A DNA stretch of 64,000 nucleotides from the NCBI GenBank assembly GCA_031772625.1, contig CM062811.1:651002871-651066870 (forward strand). The letters run 5' to 3'. A program made the position numbers and the translations under genes. The notes beneath the pieces were generated by a model. It searched no databases, had not been told where the DNA came from, and saw nothing but the letters and a program-made list of their open reading frames with translations. Origin of the DNA: Pinus tabuliformis (Eukaryota; Streptophyta; Pinopsida; Pinales; Pinaceae). Shown in pieces: positions 35,746-46,842 of this stretch. The stretch's first letter is position 1. Every line of letters begins with the position of its first letter.

Positions 35746-36520
35746 GGTTGTGATGCTAAACAGAAAGCTGATTTAGAAAAAATTGTTTCAGAATATGATA
35801 TCTTATTTCAAGAACCTAAAGGTCTGCCACCCAAAAGGGAAATTGTACATGATATTTATTTGCAGCAAGATGCTCCATTGCCTAACATCAGAATGTATAG
35901 GTTATCCGTTTTAGAGAATGTAGAGATCAAGAAGCAGATACAGGAGCTGCTCGAGAAAGGGTTCATAAGACCAAGCACATCACCATGCGGATCTCCAATT
36001 GTGTTGGTGAGAAAGAAAGATGGTTCGTGGAGAATGTGCATTGATTACATAGCACTGAATAAAATAACGATCAAGAATCTTTATCCTCTTCCTCGCATTG
36101 ATGATCTATTAGATCAGTTGAAAGAAGTTGTTTACTTTTCCAACTTAGACTTGAGTAGTGGCTACCATCAGGTCAAAGTAGCAGAACAAGATGCATGGAA
36201 CACTGCTTTCAAAACAAAGCAAGGGCTGTATGAATGGCTAGTTATGACTTTTGGCTTAAATAATGCTCCTGCCACTTTCATGAGAATTATGAATGATGTA
36301 CTCTGACCTTTTATTGATGATTTTGTAATTGTATATTTAGATGACATTCTTGTTTTGAGTAAAACATGGAAAAAACATTTGAAGCATGTAAAGCAGACTC
36401 TATATGTTTTGAAAAAAGAAAATCTCTATGTGAAGTTATCAAAATGGGAATTTGGCAAAACATCTTTAAATTATTTGGGTCATACTGTAGGGAGTGGTGA
36501 ATTGAAGATAGATCCAGATA
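35746..36520 (+). pseudogene. Reverse transcriptase of the chromovirus-like element
   Basis: Fingers and palm are well preserved: K-G-F-I-R-P-S-T-S-P, V-R-K-K-D-G-S-W-R-M-C-I-D-Y, L-P-R-I-D-D-L-L, F-S-N-L-D-L-S-S-G-Y-H-Q and, after an in-frame TGA at 36304, the catalytic Y-L-D-D-I-L-V loop. The thumb start (N-Y-L-G-H) follows. The frame then passes near 36518 into sequence that normally follows RNase H, so the rest of the thumb, the connection and the whole RNase H domain are missing. Confidence 0.85.
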
Positions 36521-38021
36521 TGTTGTCCAAACCAATCATAAATTCATCTACTATACTTAAGCATAACTCAGTATTGCATGAAAGCTACATTGAACAATAT
36601 GCTCAAGATATAGATTTTAAAGATGTCTATGCAACTTTAAGTCATGGCAAACAAGTAGAAGAATTGGATTATCATGTTAAGGACCAACTCTTATATCATT
36701 TGGGAAAGTTATGCATTCCTCAAACTAAAAGAGTTAACATAATCTGAGAAGCACATACTCTCTAATATCGGGTCATTTTGGTGTAACTAAAATAGTTGCA
36801 CAGCTGCAAAGATTCTGTTATTGGCCAAAAATGCATGAAACAGTTTCTAGATATATTAAAGGGTGTACCATGTGTGCTAAAAGCAAGCACAGCAATAGAA
36901 AACTAGGCTTATACACTCCACTTCCAATTCCTTCTCATCCTTGGGAAAGTGTTTCCATGGACTTTGTTGGGGGACTGCCAAAATCTAGAAAAGGTCATGA
37001 TTATTTATATGTTATTGTGGACAGGTTCAGCAAAACGTGTATTTTGATACCGTGTAACAAGTAGATTACAGTTGAACAAACAAAGAAGTTGTTCTTTCAG
37101 CATGTATGGGTTCATTTTGGGTTACCCACTTCAATTGTATCTGATCGAGATTCCCGATTTGTGGGGAAATTTTGGTCAAGTCTATGGGAATTGATGGACA
37201 CTAGACTGTAGAAGAACACAACCTTTCATCCACAAACAGATGGCCAAACAAAGGTGGTCAACAGGACAGTGGTCCAATTGCTCAGGGGCTATTGCAGCAA
37301 GCATCCCAAGCTTTGGGATGAACATTTATGTTATGTGCAACATGCTTACAACCATGCTAAACACTCTTCTACATAGAGATCTCCTTTTGAGACTTGTTTT
37401 GGGTTCACACCAAGGTCTCCCTTGAATTTTGTCTTTAGTAAAGACATAACAGTTGATGGACACAGTGATGTGGACAAAGCAACCAAGGTCATTGAACAGA
37501 TCCAAGAAATTCACCAGGCAGTGCAGGAACAACTAGAAAGAAGCCAGGCCAAGTACAAGGAAAGGCATGATAAGCATCGAATTGAGCATAGCTTCTAAGT
37601 TGGTGATGAAATCTGGTTGTATATCAACAAAGACAGAATGCAAGGTGAATGCAAGACGCTGAAGCCAATAACGTATGGGCCTTTCAAGTTACTTGAGAAA
37701 ATTGGTGAGAATGCTTTTTGCCTTGGTTTGCCAGCTTACATGCACATCTATTCAATAGTTAATGTAGAAAACTTAAGACTATTTGAACCTTCATTGATTG
37801 AAGATCCCGAAGAGCAAAGTCAGTTGCCTTCTATTGATGATCTGTTGCCTGAATATCTTAATGAGTTGCAGGAAGATACAGTTCTGAACAGGGAGGTAAG
37901 AACTACGCGCAGTGGGGATGTTGAGTACCTGAGAATTGGACTCAAAGGTTCAAAACCAAGCAGTGCAAGATGGATAGAGATTGGACAAGTGAGAAAGTTG
38001 TATCTTCACTTGATTGATGCT
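36521..38021 (+). pseudogene. Integrase with GPY/F and chromodomain-like tail
   Basis: It starts with M-L-S-K-P, the usual residues after RNase H. A frameshift lies near 36747. The zinc-finger end C-T-M-C-A-K-S-K is near 36870, the first core aspartate is in S-M-D-F-V-G-G-L-P and the second in V-S-D-R-D-S-R-F. The expected third catalytic residue, glutamate in the Q-T-D-G-Q-T-E context, is lysine here. Stops lie near 37062 and 37210 and before the C-terminal frame (37617-38024). That frame has a Y-G-P-F-K-L-L-E-K-I-G GPY/F module and a tail resembling a chromodomain without its usual tryptophan. Confidence 0.75.
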
Positions 38022-38068
38022 TAAAAACCAACTTTTGGTGGTCCAAAAGCCTTTTTAGTAGGAAGGCA

Positions 38069-39707
38069 TGATCCAAATGGATCCTAGAAAACCCTCTAAG
38101 TCTTCAAACATTCAAAACTATCGCAAAGGAAGAACCTGTTAAAAAGTTGGATTACATTATCGGGAGGCAAAAACATGAAGAAAACAGTGAAAACAGATTT
38201 ATCGGAGACTTAAAACAACTTTCTATCAGAGCTGTCGGATTCGGCCAATCAACGGTCCAGATCCGATCGGCAAATCACAATCGGCGGTGGCAGGCAGAGG
38301 AAATCGAAGCACACCGTATGGAACTTGCGTTAGCAATCAGCGGAGTCAACGAGGACCGTCAATCAAGCACGCAGATCGACGACCCCAAGTTGCATCGCAG
38401 TATCGCAATCAACAAATACAAAGGAGTGCTTACAACGGCTCGGGGTATGTGCGATATGCGATTGTGATTAAACGCATCGTAATATCACATCAGCACATTA
38501 CAATGGAGCGGGGCCGATATACATATGGCTTGTGATAGTTGGACCCGATGGAGTTATAGACGATATTCTATATATTTTGAAATCTGGAAAGCAGCGATTT
38601 CCTTTGTATTTCGCATTTCTGTCAAATGAATGGATTACAAAAGAAATGCGCCCGATGCGATGAAAACGGACCCGAAAGGGTTCGTTAATGCAAATATATA
38701 TTGTTTCAAGTCCGATATGAGTGGGATTTCATATTTTAATGTATTTTAAATATAAAAGGGAAATCACGATACAAGCGGGATTTCAGGCAGGCTAAAGGTG
38801 GTAAATGGTTTGGGTCGGGCTCCGCCCAATCCCATACACTGGCTGCCATGTGTCCAGGCTAAGAAGAGAGAAAACCACCCTTATCGGGCGGTTAACCCCC
38901 GTACGAAAGAGCCGCCCGAAATGAACCACAGCCGTTGGATCTAGATCTCCCAAATCAACGGTGGAGATGCGATAAGCGATATAAAGGCGGACTCTATAGA
39001 AATATAGTGCGGATTTATGAGTATTTGAAGTCCAATGAACAATGTTTTGGCGGATTTTCACAGTTTTGCGTGTATTTCTTTGTGTAAACAGAAAACGACC
39101 AATTTTGGGATTTCAAAGGCCCGATGACCCATTCCGTTACAAAACAGGTGGCCACCATCCCTAAAGGCGTTTAGCAATGATTGCTAACGCTCAGAGGGGG
39201 ATTTGAGTGGACAGAGGCAGGAGCCGGAGAGCCCGAGAAGAGGAAACTAGCAAACAACGTCGATTGGCTTTAAAGCCATAGACTGATAGAAACAAAGACA
39301 AGCAGTATTGGAAGCAATGCTAAGACAGAGAGCAAACAGAGACAGAGAGTTAGTGAGGAGAGTCTGTGTACTCAGAAAGACTTGGGGGATCCAAGTAAAG
39401 TCTTGTTGTTTCATATCTGTTGAGTGAGACTCAAATTGAACTCACTTTTGTAAAAAATTTGCTTCTGAAGACATAATAGAGAGGTCACCACTAAAGGCTG
39501 GACCAGGAGACGTAGCCCAGGAGTGTTGGGTGAACTCCTTATTAAACTTGCTGTTTTTATGTGTGTTTGTCTATTACGTTCTTTAACCGCTTCATTGTCT
39601 ATGTATTTCACAATCTTATCGATCCATTGCACCAAGTAACATAGGCAAATCCATGCACATGAGTCTGTAATACCTTGATAATTGTCTAAGATCTCATCAT
39701 CAGATCA
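38069..39707 (+). repeat. Right LTR of the chromovirus-like element
   Basis: It matches the left LTR over its full length, with TATA box TATAAAGG at 38980-38987. It is preceded by a short purine-rich stretch (AGTAGGAAGGCA) and followed by the ACATT target duplication. Confidence 0.9.
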
Positions 39708-39712
39708 ACATT

Positions 39713-40066
39713 GATAGTGGAGCATCTAACCTAGTCACTGGGAGCAAGGTATATTTCAGCGAGATGGCGAAGGACATGCAGTGTCACATTGAGCTAGCAG
39801 ATGATTGAAGGTACTTAACCAAGGGCATGGGTACTATCATATTTGAGAGGGAGTCTAGTAGCCCTCTTCATCTCAAGGGTGTCCTCTATGTTCCAAGCCT
39901 TAAAAAGAGCCTTGTTTTAGTTTTAGCCTTAGAGGACAAGTGTTATGAGGCTATTTTTTGCAAAAGAAAGGCCTACCTCAAACCCTTAAATTCTAAAGCC
40001 GTGAAGTAGATTGGAGTGAGGGTTAAGAGCCTTTATAGGCTATAGTTTGAGACAATCATGGCCTTG
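39713..40066 (+). pseudogene. Copia protease (right half)
   Basis: It begins with the active-site codons for D-S-G-A-S-N-L-V-T-G, directly after the nested element's target duplication. It continues with H-I-E-L-A-D-D, a stop, then G-T-I-I-F-E-R-E-S and L-Y-V-P-S-L-K-K-S-L, a standard copia protease-to-integrase sequence. Confidence 0.75.
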
Positions 40067-40139
40067 AGTAGCATAATGGATTGGAGCAAGGACGAGATCC
40101 TGGGGAGCTATGGCGTAGGCATATGGGCCATTAAAACCA

Positions 40140-40735
40140 TGGACCATTGAAAATCCTAAGGGAGTTTGCCACAGGATTGCCACAATGCAACATGGACCAA
40201 CATGATGTATGCAAGGGTTGCACACTTGGCAAGTATTCCAAGACGTCCTTTCCCAGTAGTGAAAAACAAGCCAAGGGAATCTTGGACTTGGTTCATTCGG
40301 ATGTATGTGGTCCATTGTCTTCTCCATCCCTCATGGGATACAAGTACTATGGCAATTGTTTCTTAGTTCAACATGAAGCATAGATTAGTTGCACTGAGCT
40401 CAACCGAGGTTGAATACTTTTCTGCTAGCCTAGAAACTTGTGAGGCCATCTAGATGAGGAAGCCGTTTGTTAGGATTTTTAGTTGAAGGTTGGAGCCTAC
40501 CATGATACACTGTGACAATCAAAGTTGCATTAAGCCCTCTGACAATCTAGTGTTCCATAACCACTCCAAACACAACAAGATCTAGCACCACCATATTAGA
40601 GATTATGTTTAGAGGGACGAGATTAGACTTCAATATATTCCTACAACAAAGCAGACAACAAACATATTGACCAAAGTTTTTCCAAGAGGGAGCTTTGTCC
40701 ATTTCAGAGACAAACTAGGTATAGTTTAGAATACC
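40140..40735 (+). pseudogene. Copia integrase start fused to RNase H end
   Basis: The first part encodes the integrase zinc-finger region (C-K-G-C-T-L-G-K-Y, I-L-D-L-V-H-S-D-V-C-G-P) up to about 40360. It then jumps to the end of RNase H (L-V-A-L-S-S-T-E-V-E-Y, I-H-C-D-N-Q-S-C-I-K). The integrase core and RT are absent. Stops and frameshifts also occur. Confidence 0.75.
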
Positions 40736-40753
40736 TTCCTCTATAAGAGGGAG

Positions 40754-41602
40754 TGTTAAATGAAGTTAAAGGAGGAAGGGTTTAGCTAGATTTAGCAAGC
40801 ACAAAAACCCACAAGTGAGGCCAAGGTGCAAATTTATTTTTTCTATTTATTCCTTTATTTAGGAAAATTTAAAATGTCATATAATCCAGAATTAGAGCGA
40901 TCTCTACCGTCCAAGAAGATTTAATATCTGCCCTTCGTAGCAGTGGTGGGTCTAGGTCGACTTCTAAGAGGAGAAAAGAGCAGAATTCGGTCATTGCACA
41001 GTCAAGATCGTGGTGTTCATCTCAGCAAAGGAGAAGGGTGTTTTGTTCAGCAATTAGGGCTTTAGATAAGCGCAAATAGAGGAAGAAAGAGAGATTGATT
41101 CAACCTCAAATATTTTCTAGCAAGCACAAACTTCTTCCAAAGGCCGTGTTCAGTGTGCAGAAGCGTTATACAAGCGTATGAGTTAGTACAGTGTGCAGAA
41201 GAGAGGCCGAGTTGGTGCGAAGTGCGTAGAAGATTAGCACGAACAATTAGCTGAGTGAAGGGAAGTTTTCCCTCACGTTTGTAATCATTTTTTCTGCATA
41301 TTTGCCGAGTAGAATAATAAAAAACACCCAAATTGCAGGTTTTCCCCATTTGTGGTTTCGTGGGTAAATTTGTTGTGTAAGATTTTATGGTGTGTTAGTG
41401 TTCATTTGTTCCTTATTTCCGGTGGATGGTAGTCAGTAAACTCAGTATATTTGTGGGTTAAAGTTAATGCTCAGTGTTCAGCGCTTTGCTTAGCGTAGTT
41501 AGTAAACTTAGTATATTTGTGGGTTAAAGTTAAAACTCAGTTTTCAGTTCTTTGCTTAGTGTAATTCACAGATGAGATAGTTGAGTTTCAAGAAAACTAA
41601 CA
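40754..41602 (+). repeat. Probable 3' LTR of the copia element
   Basis: It starts TGTTAAATGAAG immediately after a purine tract (AGAGGGAG) that follows the end of pol. A TG...CA end is proposed at 41602 (AACTAACA). No second copy exists to confirm the end. A two-copy 66-bp tandem repeat lies at about 41436-41565. Confidence 0.5.
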
Positions 41603-44010
41603 CCTAATCGTATGGCAAGCAGCAATACATACTACAATAACTGAAAGATTCCTTAATAAACATAAATCCAGGACCACAAAACTTTGAGAACCTTACAGTA
41701 CTATCACGTTTCTTTTGATTTGGTACATTTTGTACTTTTACGAAAGGCAGATAACCTTCAAGGTGCATTCAACTATCGCAACCAATGTACATTTCCTTCT
41801 TTCAGGTGTCATACGTTGTCTGCAAGATCACTCAGAAGTGATCTGAAAATCTAAATTGATATAAATGAAATTTCTTCCTCCCAACAATCTGATACAAGGC
41901 CTACCTGAAAGGTTCCTTACACAGGAGGCAGTAAATAACTCGATGTTTTACACGACGGGACAAATAACTGAATGCCTTGGTGAAAAAATAAATGGCAATT
42001 GTTTCTTTGTTTTACTTCAAGGTCAATTTTTGGTAATACAAGATAGTAAGTTAATATGTTACGTTTTACAACTATAGGGATCTTTTTTTCAGATCTATTT
42101 ATTAAATTCAGCCTCACTTTTTGCAGATAAATAATTCTCAAATGTTATTTTACAATTACTTCAGTGACAATCAAGTTTATTCTTTCTCTGAGAAAATTCT
42201 TTTTCTTTTTCTTAGATGTATCATATTTCATTACTTGACACTGTAACTATAAAGTACATCAATAATGATAACATTAAGCCAAAGAACAATCACTCAGAAC
42301 CTGGAGTAGAACATGTCTTTGCACCTCGACTCCAACCTCAATAGCCAACTCTGGTCTGAAAGCTATTGGTTCTCCCAAATGGACCATCCGTGTTGACTTA
42401 TATCACTTGTCAGAACTACTTTAAATGAACTATTTTAAATTCTGTATCTATCTTATTAACACGAAGTAGAGTGGCTTTTTGGATCCAGAATGTGATACAT
42501 ATAAGATAAGGCCAATTAGATGTTCCTAGAAAGTGTTTCGATTAATTGCATAGAAGTAATTCTAGAGATGCCTGCATATAGTGTTGGATCCAGAATGCCA
42601 TAGATAACCACTGGGAAATAGCATAAACTTAAAATATATTTCAAAGCCATCAATGGGTAAAAGCTTGTAACTAAATATTCAATTTCTAAACTATGCAACG
42701 AGTTTTTTAAAACTGGGGTTATGTGAATTGACTCTCATTTTGCAACTATTTTTCTTTTGCGTATGATGAGAGTCAACGTGCAATTGTAGGTTCAAACATT
42801 GAAGAAACATAGCAGAAAATACATATTTCATAAGATTGACATGGAAGTGTCCACAGTAAACAATAGCATACCAAACGCACTAGATTGTATATCTCGTAGC
42901 ATTTCTGACAGACTCAAGCTTAAAACAGTGCCTTAGAGCCATAAGATCTTTAGGTATGAGATTATTATCAAATTGATAGATCTCAAGATCATTGTCTTGA
43001 AAGTGCAAGGAAAAGTGTTGCCCATTTATTAGTGTCAAGGGCAGTGTACTGCTTTTGAATTTTAGAATGCAGGAGGTTAGATATGAGGTAGGAGCTCCAG
43101 TGATCCACATCATCAGAAAATAGGAAGCTATGAATATTTATATCAAAAAGGTAATGTCCATAATTGGTCCTATATTTGCCTTAAAGGTAATCCTCTTGCT
43201 GATGTGTATAAGCTAAATCGAAGAGGGAAGAGGCGACACACATATGTTTCATTCCAGTAGTGCGTAAGTGAAGGAGTGCCTTTGAGAATAGCAGGTTATT
43301 TTGAGAATATCAACTTAGTTACCAGGTTTGCAATGTTTGGTGGGGTTGAGAGTTTGTGAGACCATTCTTTGCAACTTTGCTCTACAAGAGCTAACTAGGA
43401 AGTGAATTTTGCTAGGAGCCATCAATAAAGGCAAAAAACAGTACATTAAATGGAAATCTTTTATACAAAAGAGAGCCTTGCTAGTACTGGTTATACTAGC
43501 AGTACTATTGATTATCAAAATTTGTAATCATTATTGACCAGAAAGTATGGCTTTGGGAGTTAACAAATGGCATGCATAGGGCTGCGGCATCAGCTCTGGT
43601 TGACTTATTCCATTCCTTACCTATGCTAGTCTGTATGTTGTGGTTGTCTTTTCTCTTTTCTTTTTTACATTTATAGATTCATGGGGGAGTAAATGCCATC
43701 CCCATCTCTGAATTGATCCCATATGTACAACTCACCCTTCCCCCTTGCTTATAATAAATTCTTTACAGTAACTTAAACACAATATAAGGAAAACACTTTT
43801 CTAGTTAAGCTTTTATATATATATATATATATAAAAAAGGAAAACACTTTTCTAGTAACTTTTTTATATATATATAGTTACATTCTGTTTATACTTGGTC
43901 TCTAAGCCTATGCTTCTGCCCGGAAGTCTCCAGAATGCGGTTGAATTCGTTCTTATCAAACTTGCACCCTGGCAGGGATTACCGCTGCATGCAGCCCTTG
44001 TTACTTCAGA
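41603..44010. other. Spacer without supported genes
   Basis: Short open frames (for example 41865-42077 plus and 42880-43113 minus) show no recognisable domains. A 51-bp tandem duplication with embedded TA runs occurs at 43786-43880. Confidence 0.45.
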
Positions 44011-44664
44011 TCAACTGACAACTACATTCTCCAATTTCATTTCATATATATATGGGAAACCATTGCCTGCATAGCAGCCAACAGATTGCATTAACCCGCG
44101 AACCCGCACCTGATGGTTCGAGCCATAAGATTTCAATGAACCACACCCATTCTTTACAATGGAAGAAACCAGTGTGAGAATTGACAAAAAGTGAACCCGA
44201 GTGAAACAAGGCCCCGAATTGTCGCCAAATGTGGTGGCCCGTATGAAGCACAATTGCTTGGCTGCGTCAAATCTGCACTGTATTTCAATGGGGCCAGAAG
44301 AAATGGTCGCTTCTGTTGCTGCTTCTTCCAAGAAAAACAAAGGCACCAAAGTTAATGCACCTGCCGTATGGACTTTCGCACCGCCCGCTATGATAGCAGT
44401 TATATTTCCCCTCGTAACTTTCAGGTTTATGTCGTTGAATGGCCTCAAGTTCTCCACCAACATACCTAAAGCATATATCTGCCTCCTCATCGAGCGGGGA
44501 AGTGGGTCACACATTAGATGCATTGTAGAACAGAACAAGAGATTGATCTTTCCGTAAATCCATTTCCTCAATGGTGTGCTGAATTCCAACACTGCGGAAA
44601 TGAAGCTTAATAACACAGGGATTAGCCAGTGTACCTTCTTGGTTTGTAAGAACAACCCAGCCAA
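44011..44664 (-). CDS. Unidentified protein-coding region, C-terminal part
   Basis: A 217-residue open frame is long for this AT-rich setting. It has an N-terminal hydrophobic stretch (residues about 12-30), a middle part with I-I-A-G-G-A-K-V-H-T-A-G-A-L and F-D-A-A-K-Q-L-C-F, and an A-G-N-G-F-P-Y-I-Y-E-M-K-L-E-N end. I do not recognise the family. The frame at 44667-44951 ends just upstream in the same orientation, so these may be parts of one gene separated by an intron or a frameshift. The local GC content is higher than the flanks, which supports former coding function. Confidence 0.4.
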   Translation of the reverse strand: MAGLFLQTKKVHWLIPVLLSFISAVLEFSTPLRKWIYGKINLLFCSTMHLMCDPLPRSMRRQIYALGMLVENLRPFNDINLKVTRGNITAIIAGGAKVHTAGALTLVPLFFLEEAATEATISSGPIEIQCRFDAAKQLCFIRATTFGDNSGPCFTRVHFLSILTLVSSIVKNGCGSLKSYGSNHQVRVRGLMQSVGCYAGNGFPYIYEMKLENVVVS

Positions 44665-44666
44665 GT

Positions 44667-44951
44667 TTAAACTTTCAGTATTTTTTCCTCAGAAACTGTC
44701 AAGTCCACAGGAAGAAGCCAATGACTGGAACTACCCTCTAAACGCCTCTCAATCAAGTTGTCCACTATTATATCATCTAAAATTTCTTCGAACGTCATGT
44801 CCCTACCGGTGGCAACTTGTTCCCAAATTTCTTTATGACCTTTCAGAAAAACTGCATTGGGGATTTGGGCGTGCACGTCGGTGAGTGTGGCAGCCATGCT
44901 GGCCAGTTCATTCCAGATGTACCGTGTGATGTAATAACACATTTTTCCCAT
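44667..44951 (-). CDS. Unidentified protein-coding region, middle part
   Basis: A 94-residue frame contains Y-I-W-N-E-L-A-S-M-A-A-T-L-T-D-V-H-A-Q-I-P-N-A-V and the acidic R-D-M-T-F-E-E-I-L-D-D-I-I-V-D-N-L-I-E-R-R-L segment, which looks like a folded helical domain. The family is unknown. It lies between the frames at 44908-45296 and 44011-44664, all on the minus strand. Confidence 0.4.
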   Translation of the reverse strand: MGKMCYYITRYIWNELASMAATLTDVHAQIPNAVFLKGHKEIWEQVATGRDMTFEEILDDIIVDNLIERRLEGSSSHWLLPVDLTVSEEKILKV

Positions 44952-45296
44952 TCACTAACAACATGCTTTTGTCAGTTCCTCTTCTCTCCAGAGTCCAAAC
45001 GGAACTCCCTGCCCAAATAGGACAATCGGATCTCATAACAGTACATTGGTACCTACCTCGTGGATGAAGAGCTTGTCCTAACACATAAATGTGATGCACG
45101 TTCTTGAACATACGACCCGGCAAACGTTGCAGCCGGTGTAAGATGGAGACAGGCCCAGAGGTCGCAGTAACCAGCCAACCACCCCTTGTACCAGCGCCCC
45201 TAGTGGTGTTAGCTTTAGGAATTGCCAGAGGCCCAAGCAGAGTTGAAAGGCCAACAAGGCGTTACCCAAAGCTGCCTGCACTTGTTCCTTTGACAT
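44908..45296 (-). CDS. Unidentified protein-coding region, N-terminal part
   Basis: It opens with ATG at 45296-45294. The first 50 codons encode a hydrophobic helix-rich stretch (A-L-G-N-A-L-L-A-F-Q-L-C-L-G-L-W-Q-F). The frame then gives way to a second one (K-N-V-H-H-I-Y-V-L-G-Q-A-L-H-P-R) that ends in a good donor-like GAG/GTAGGT near 45056, so a small indel plus an intron is possible. I cannot name the product or prove that it is expressed. Confidence 0.35.
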
Positions 45297-45564
45297 ATTT
45301 GTGACGAAAGATTGTCCACTCTATTCACTCAGTTCGCTAATCTTTCTCCTCTTCTTCCTTCAAGAGCCCACTGTGTGAGTTTATGATCTTTCGCCACCTA
45401 CTCCTCTTATCATTATCGTTCATCCCTTTTTTTAAAGCCATCTTTTTTTCTTCATAACTTCATCGCCAGGCAAAGGCATCACTACCCACTACCCACAGTT
45501 CAAGAAGGCGATCCATGCCTGCAAAATGCTGTAAGGCATATTTTTTCCTTTTCTGTTTCCTCAT

Positions 45565-45690
45565 CTTCTTGTATTTTTCTTTTATTCTCTTCTTTCGTCT
45601 GTCTGTTGTTCTTTTTAATTATTTTCATCTTCTTGCAATTTTCTTTTATTCTTTTCTTTCGTATGTCTGTTGTTCTTTTTAATTAGATTC
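45565..45690 (+). repeat. 64-bp tandem duplication
   Basis: Two copies of a pyrimidine-rich unit containing CTGTTGTTCTTTTTAATTA, with a few substitutions. Confidence 0.85.
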
Positions 45691-45842
45691 TACCAGTACG
45701 GTGTGCACATGAACTAATTTGATGTGGATACCTTGTACGTCTGTGTTACATCACAAAATATGTGGACTTGCATTATTATTCTCCAAGGGAGAAGGATATA
45801 CTTTAAGGTTAAGATTAAAGTGCAGCATCATTTTTTTATTAT

Positions 45843-46080
45843 TAAGCCATGTACAATCCCAGTATTGTGTTTTAATATTCTCTTTGGCTCCCATTCTCTC
45901 TTTGATATGAATTCACTTTCATGTATATGTTTTGTATTTTTTTTTTATAATTTTTTTTATTATTATTAAGCCATGTAACATCCCAGTATTGTGTTTTAAT
46001 ATTCTCTTTGGCTCCCATTTTCTCTTTGATATGAATTCACTTTCATGTATATGTTTTGTAAATTTTATTTATAATTTATC
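45843..46080 (+). repeat. 124-bp tandem duplication
   Basis: The unit TAAGCCATGTA...CATGTATATGTTTTGTA at 45843 repeats at 45967 with very few changes. Confidence 0.9.
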
Positions 46081-46689
46081 GTTCACAGGGATGTATTTAG
46101 TATTGTGTTTTAATTTTCTCTTTGCCAGCTCTCATTTGCGGCTTGATTGGTGGGATGAAAAGCAGGCCGTGACCCCGGATGGAATCCATTTTGGGTTATG
46201 GTGATGGAGCTTTACAATGAGATAAACGTGACCATGGAATAAGGGTGAAAACCATGGGATTACACATAGGTTTCGTTCGGGGGGACGAGAAAAAGATCTT
46301 TCTTCCGAGTGATGGGCTTGAACCGAGTGATGGGCTTGAATCAGGAGCTGCAGGAAGAAAGGCAAACAAAGCTAGCGCTTCCCTCGCCCAAGGAAAAGCC
46401 CCAATTGATCTAGCTTCGAGTCGATCAAATGAACACCAAAGAGGGCGGCAATTGCTTGGTTGCCTGGAGGGGAAAACCCCAAAATGTGAATTTGATTTCA
46501 TCTACTCTTCTTTGATACAAGAATGAATTCAATTTAATGTATATATTTTGTAAATTTTATTTATAATTTACTGTTAATATGGATGTATTTACTAATCAGA
46601 GCCAAGTGGTAGTATGTTAATTTTGTGTATAAAACACTTATTAATAATGTACTTTATTTAGTGAGCTTTTATGAAATATATTGTAATAC

Positions 46690-46842
46690 TAACCTACATC
46701 CATCCAAACGTCCAAAGGGCTCAAATTTCTTTTAACTTCGGATCTATCAAGCGTACCAATCGTCCAGAGGGCTCAAATTTTAAGAAATTTGATCCATCTA
46801 GGCATTTGATAGATCCAAAGTTAAGATACATCTAGGCTTGTT
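46690..46842. repeat. Degraded hairpin repeat, relative of 62696-62841
   Basis: It shares CTACATCCATC, GGATCTA(T/C)CAAGCG, AGAGGGCTCAAAT and the inverted AGATCCAAAGTTAAGAT(A/G)CATCTAGGCTTG with the hairpin at 62.7 kb. A further copy is at 47795-47996 in the duplicated unit. Confidence 0.6.

Larger units (their letters stand above)
32333..39707 (+). mobile_element. Chromovirus-like Ty3/gypsy element
   Basis: The target duplication ACATT lies at 32328-32332 and 39708-39712. The LTRs are 32333-33969 and 38069-39707 (1637 and 1639 bp), differing at roughly one base in ten over the first 280 bp, so the insertion is old. The primer site TGGTATCAGAGC is at 33972-33983. Gag-pol is in one frame from 34114 to 36747, then shifts. 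Domains in order are gag, CCHC knuckle, protease, RT, (RNase H missing), integrase, GPY/F module and a chromodomain-like tail. It lies exactly in front of the protease active-site codon of the copia element. Confidence 0.9.
32070..41602 (+). mobile_element. Decayed Ty1/copia element, split and deleted
   Basis: Left part 32070-32332 holds the gag tail with a zinc knuckle. Right part 39708-41602 holds protease, integrase start, RNase H end and a 3' LTR. A chromovirus-like element (32333-39707) is inserted between them. The integrase zinc-finger region (about 40140-40380) joins directly to the end of RNase H (about 40380), so the integrase core and all of RT are deleted. The PR-IN-RNase H order is copia. 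The 5' LTR and most of gag are missing. Confidence 0.8.
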
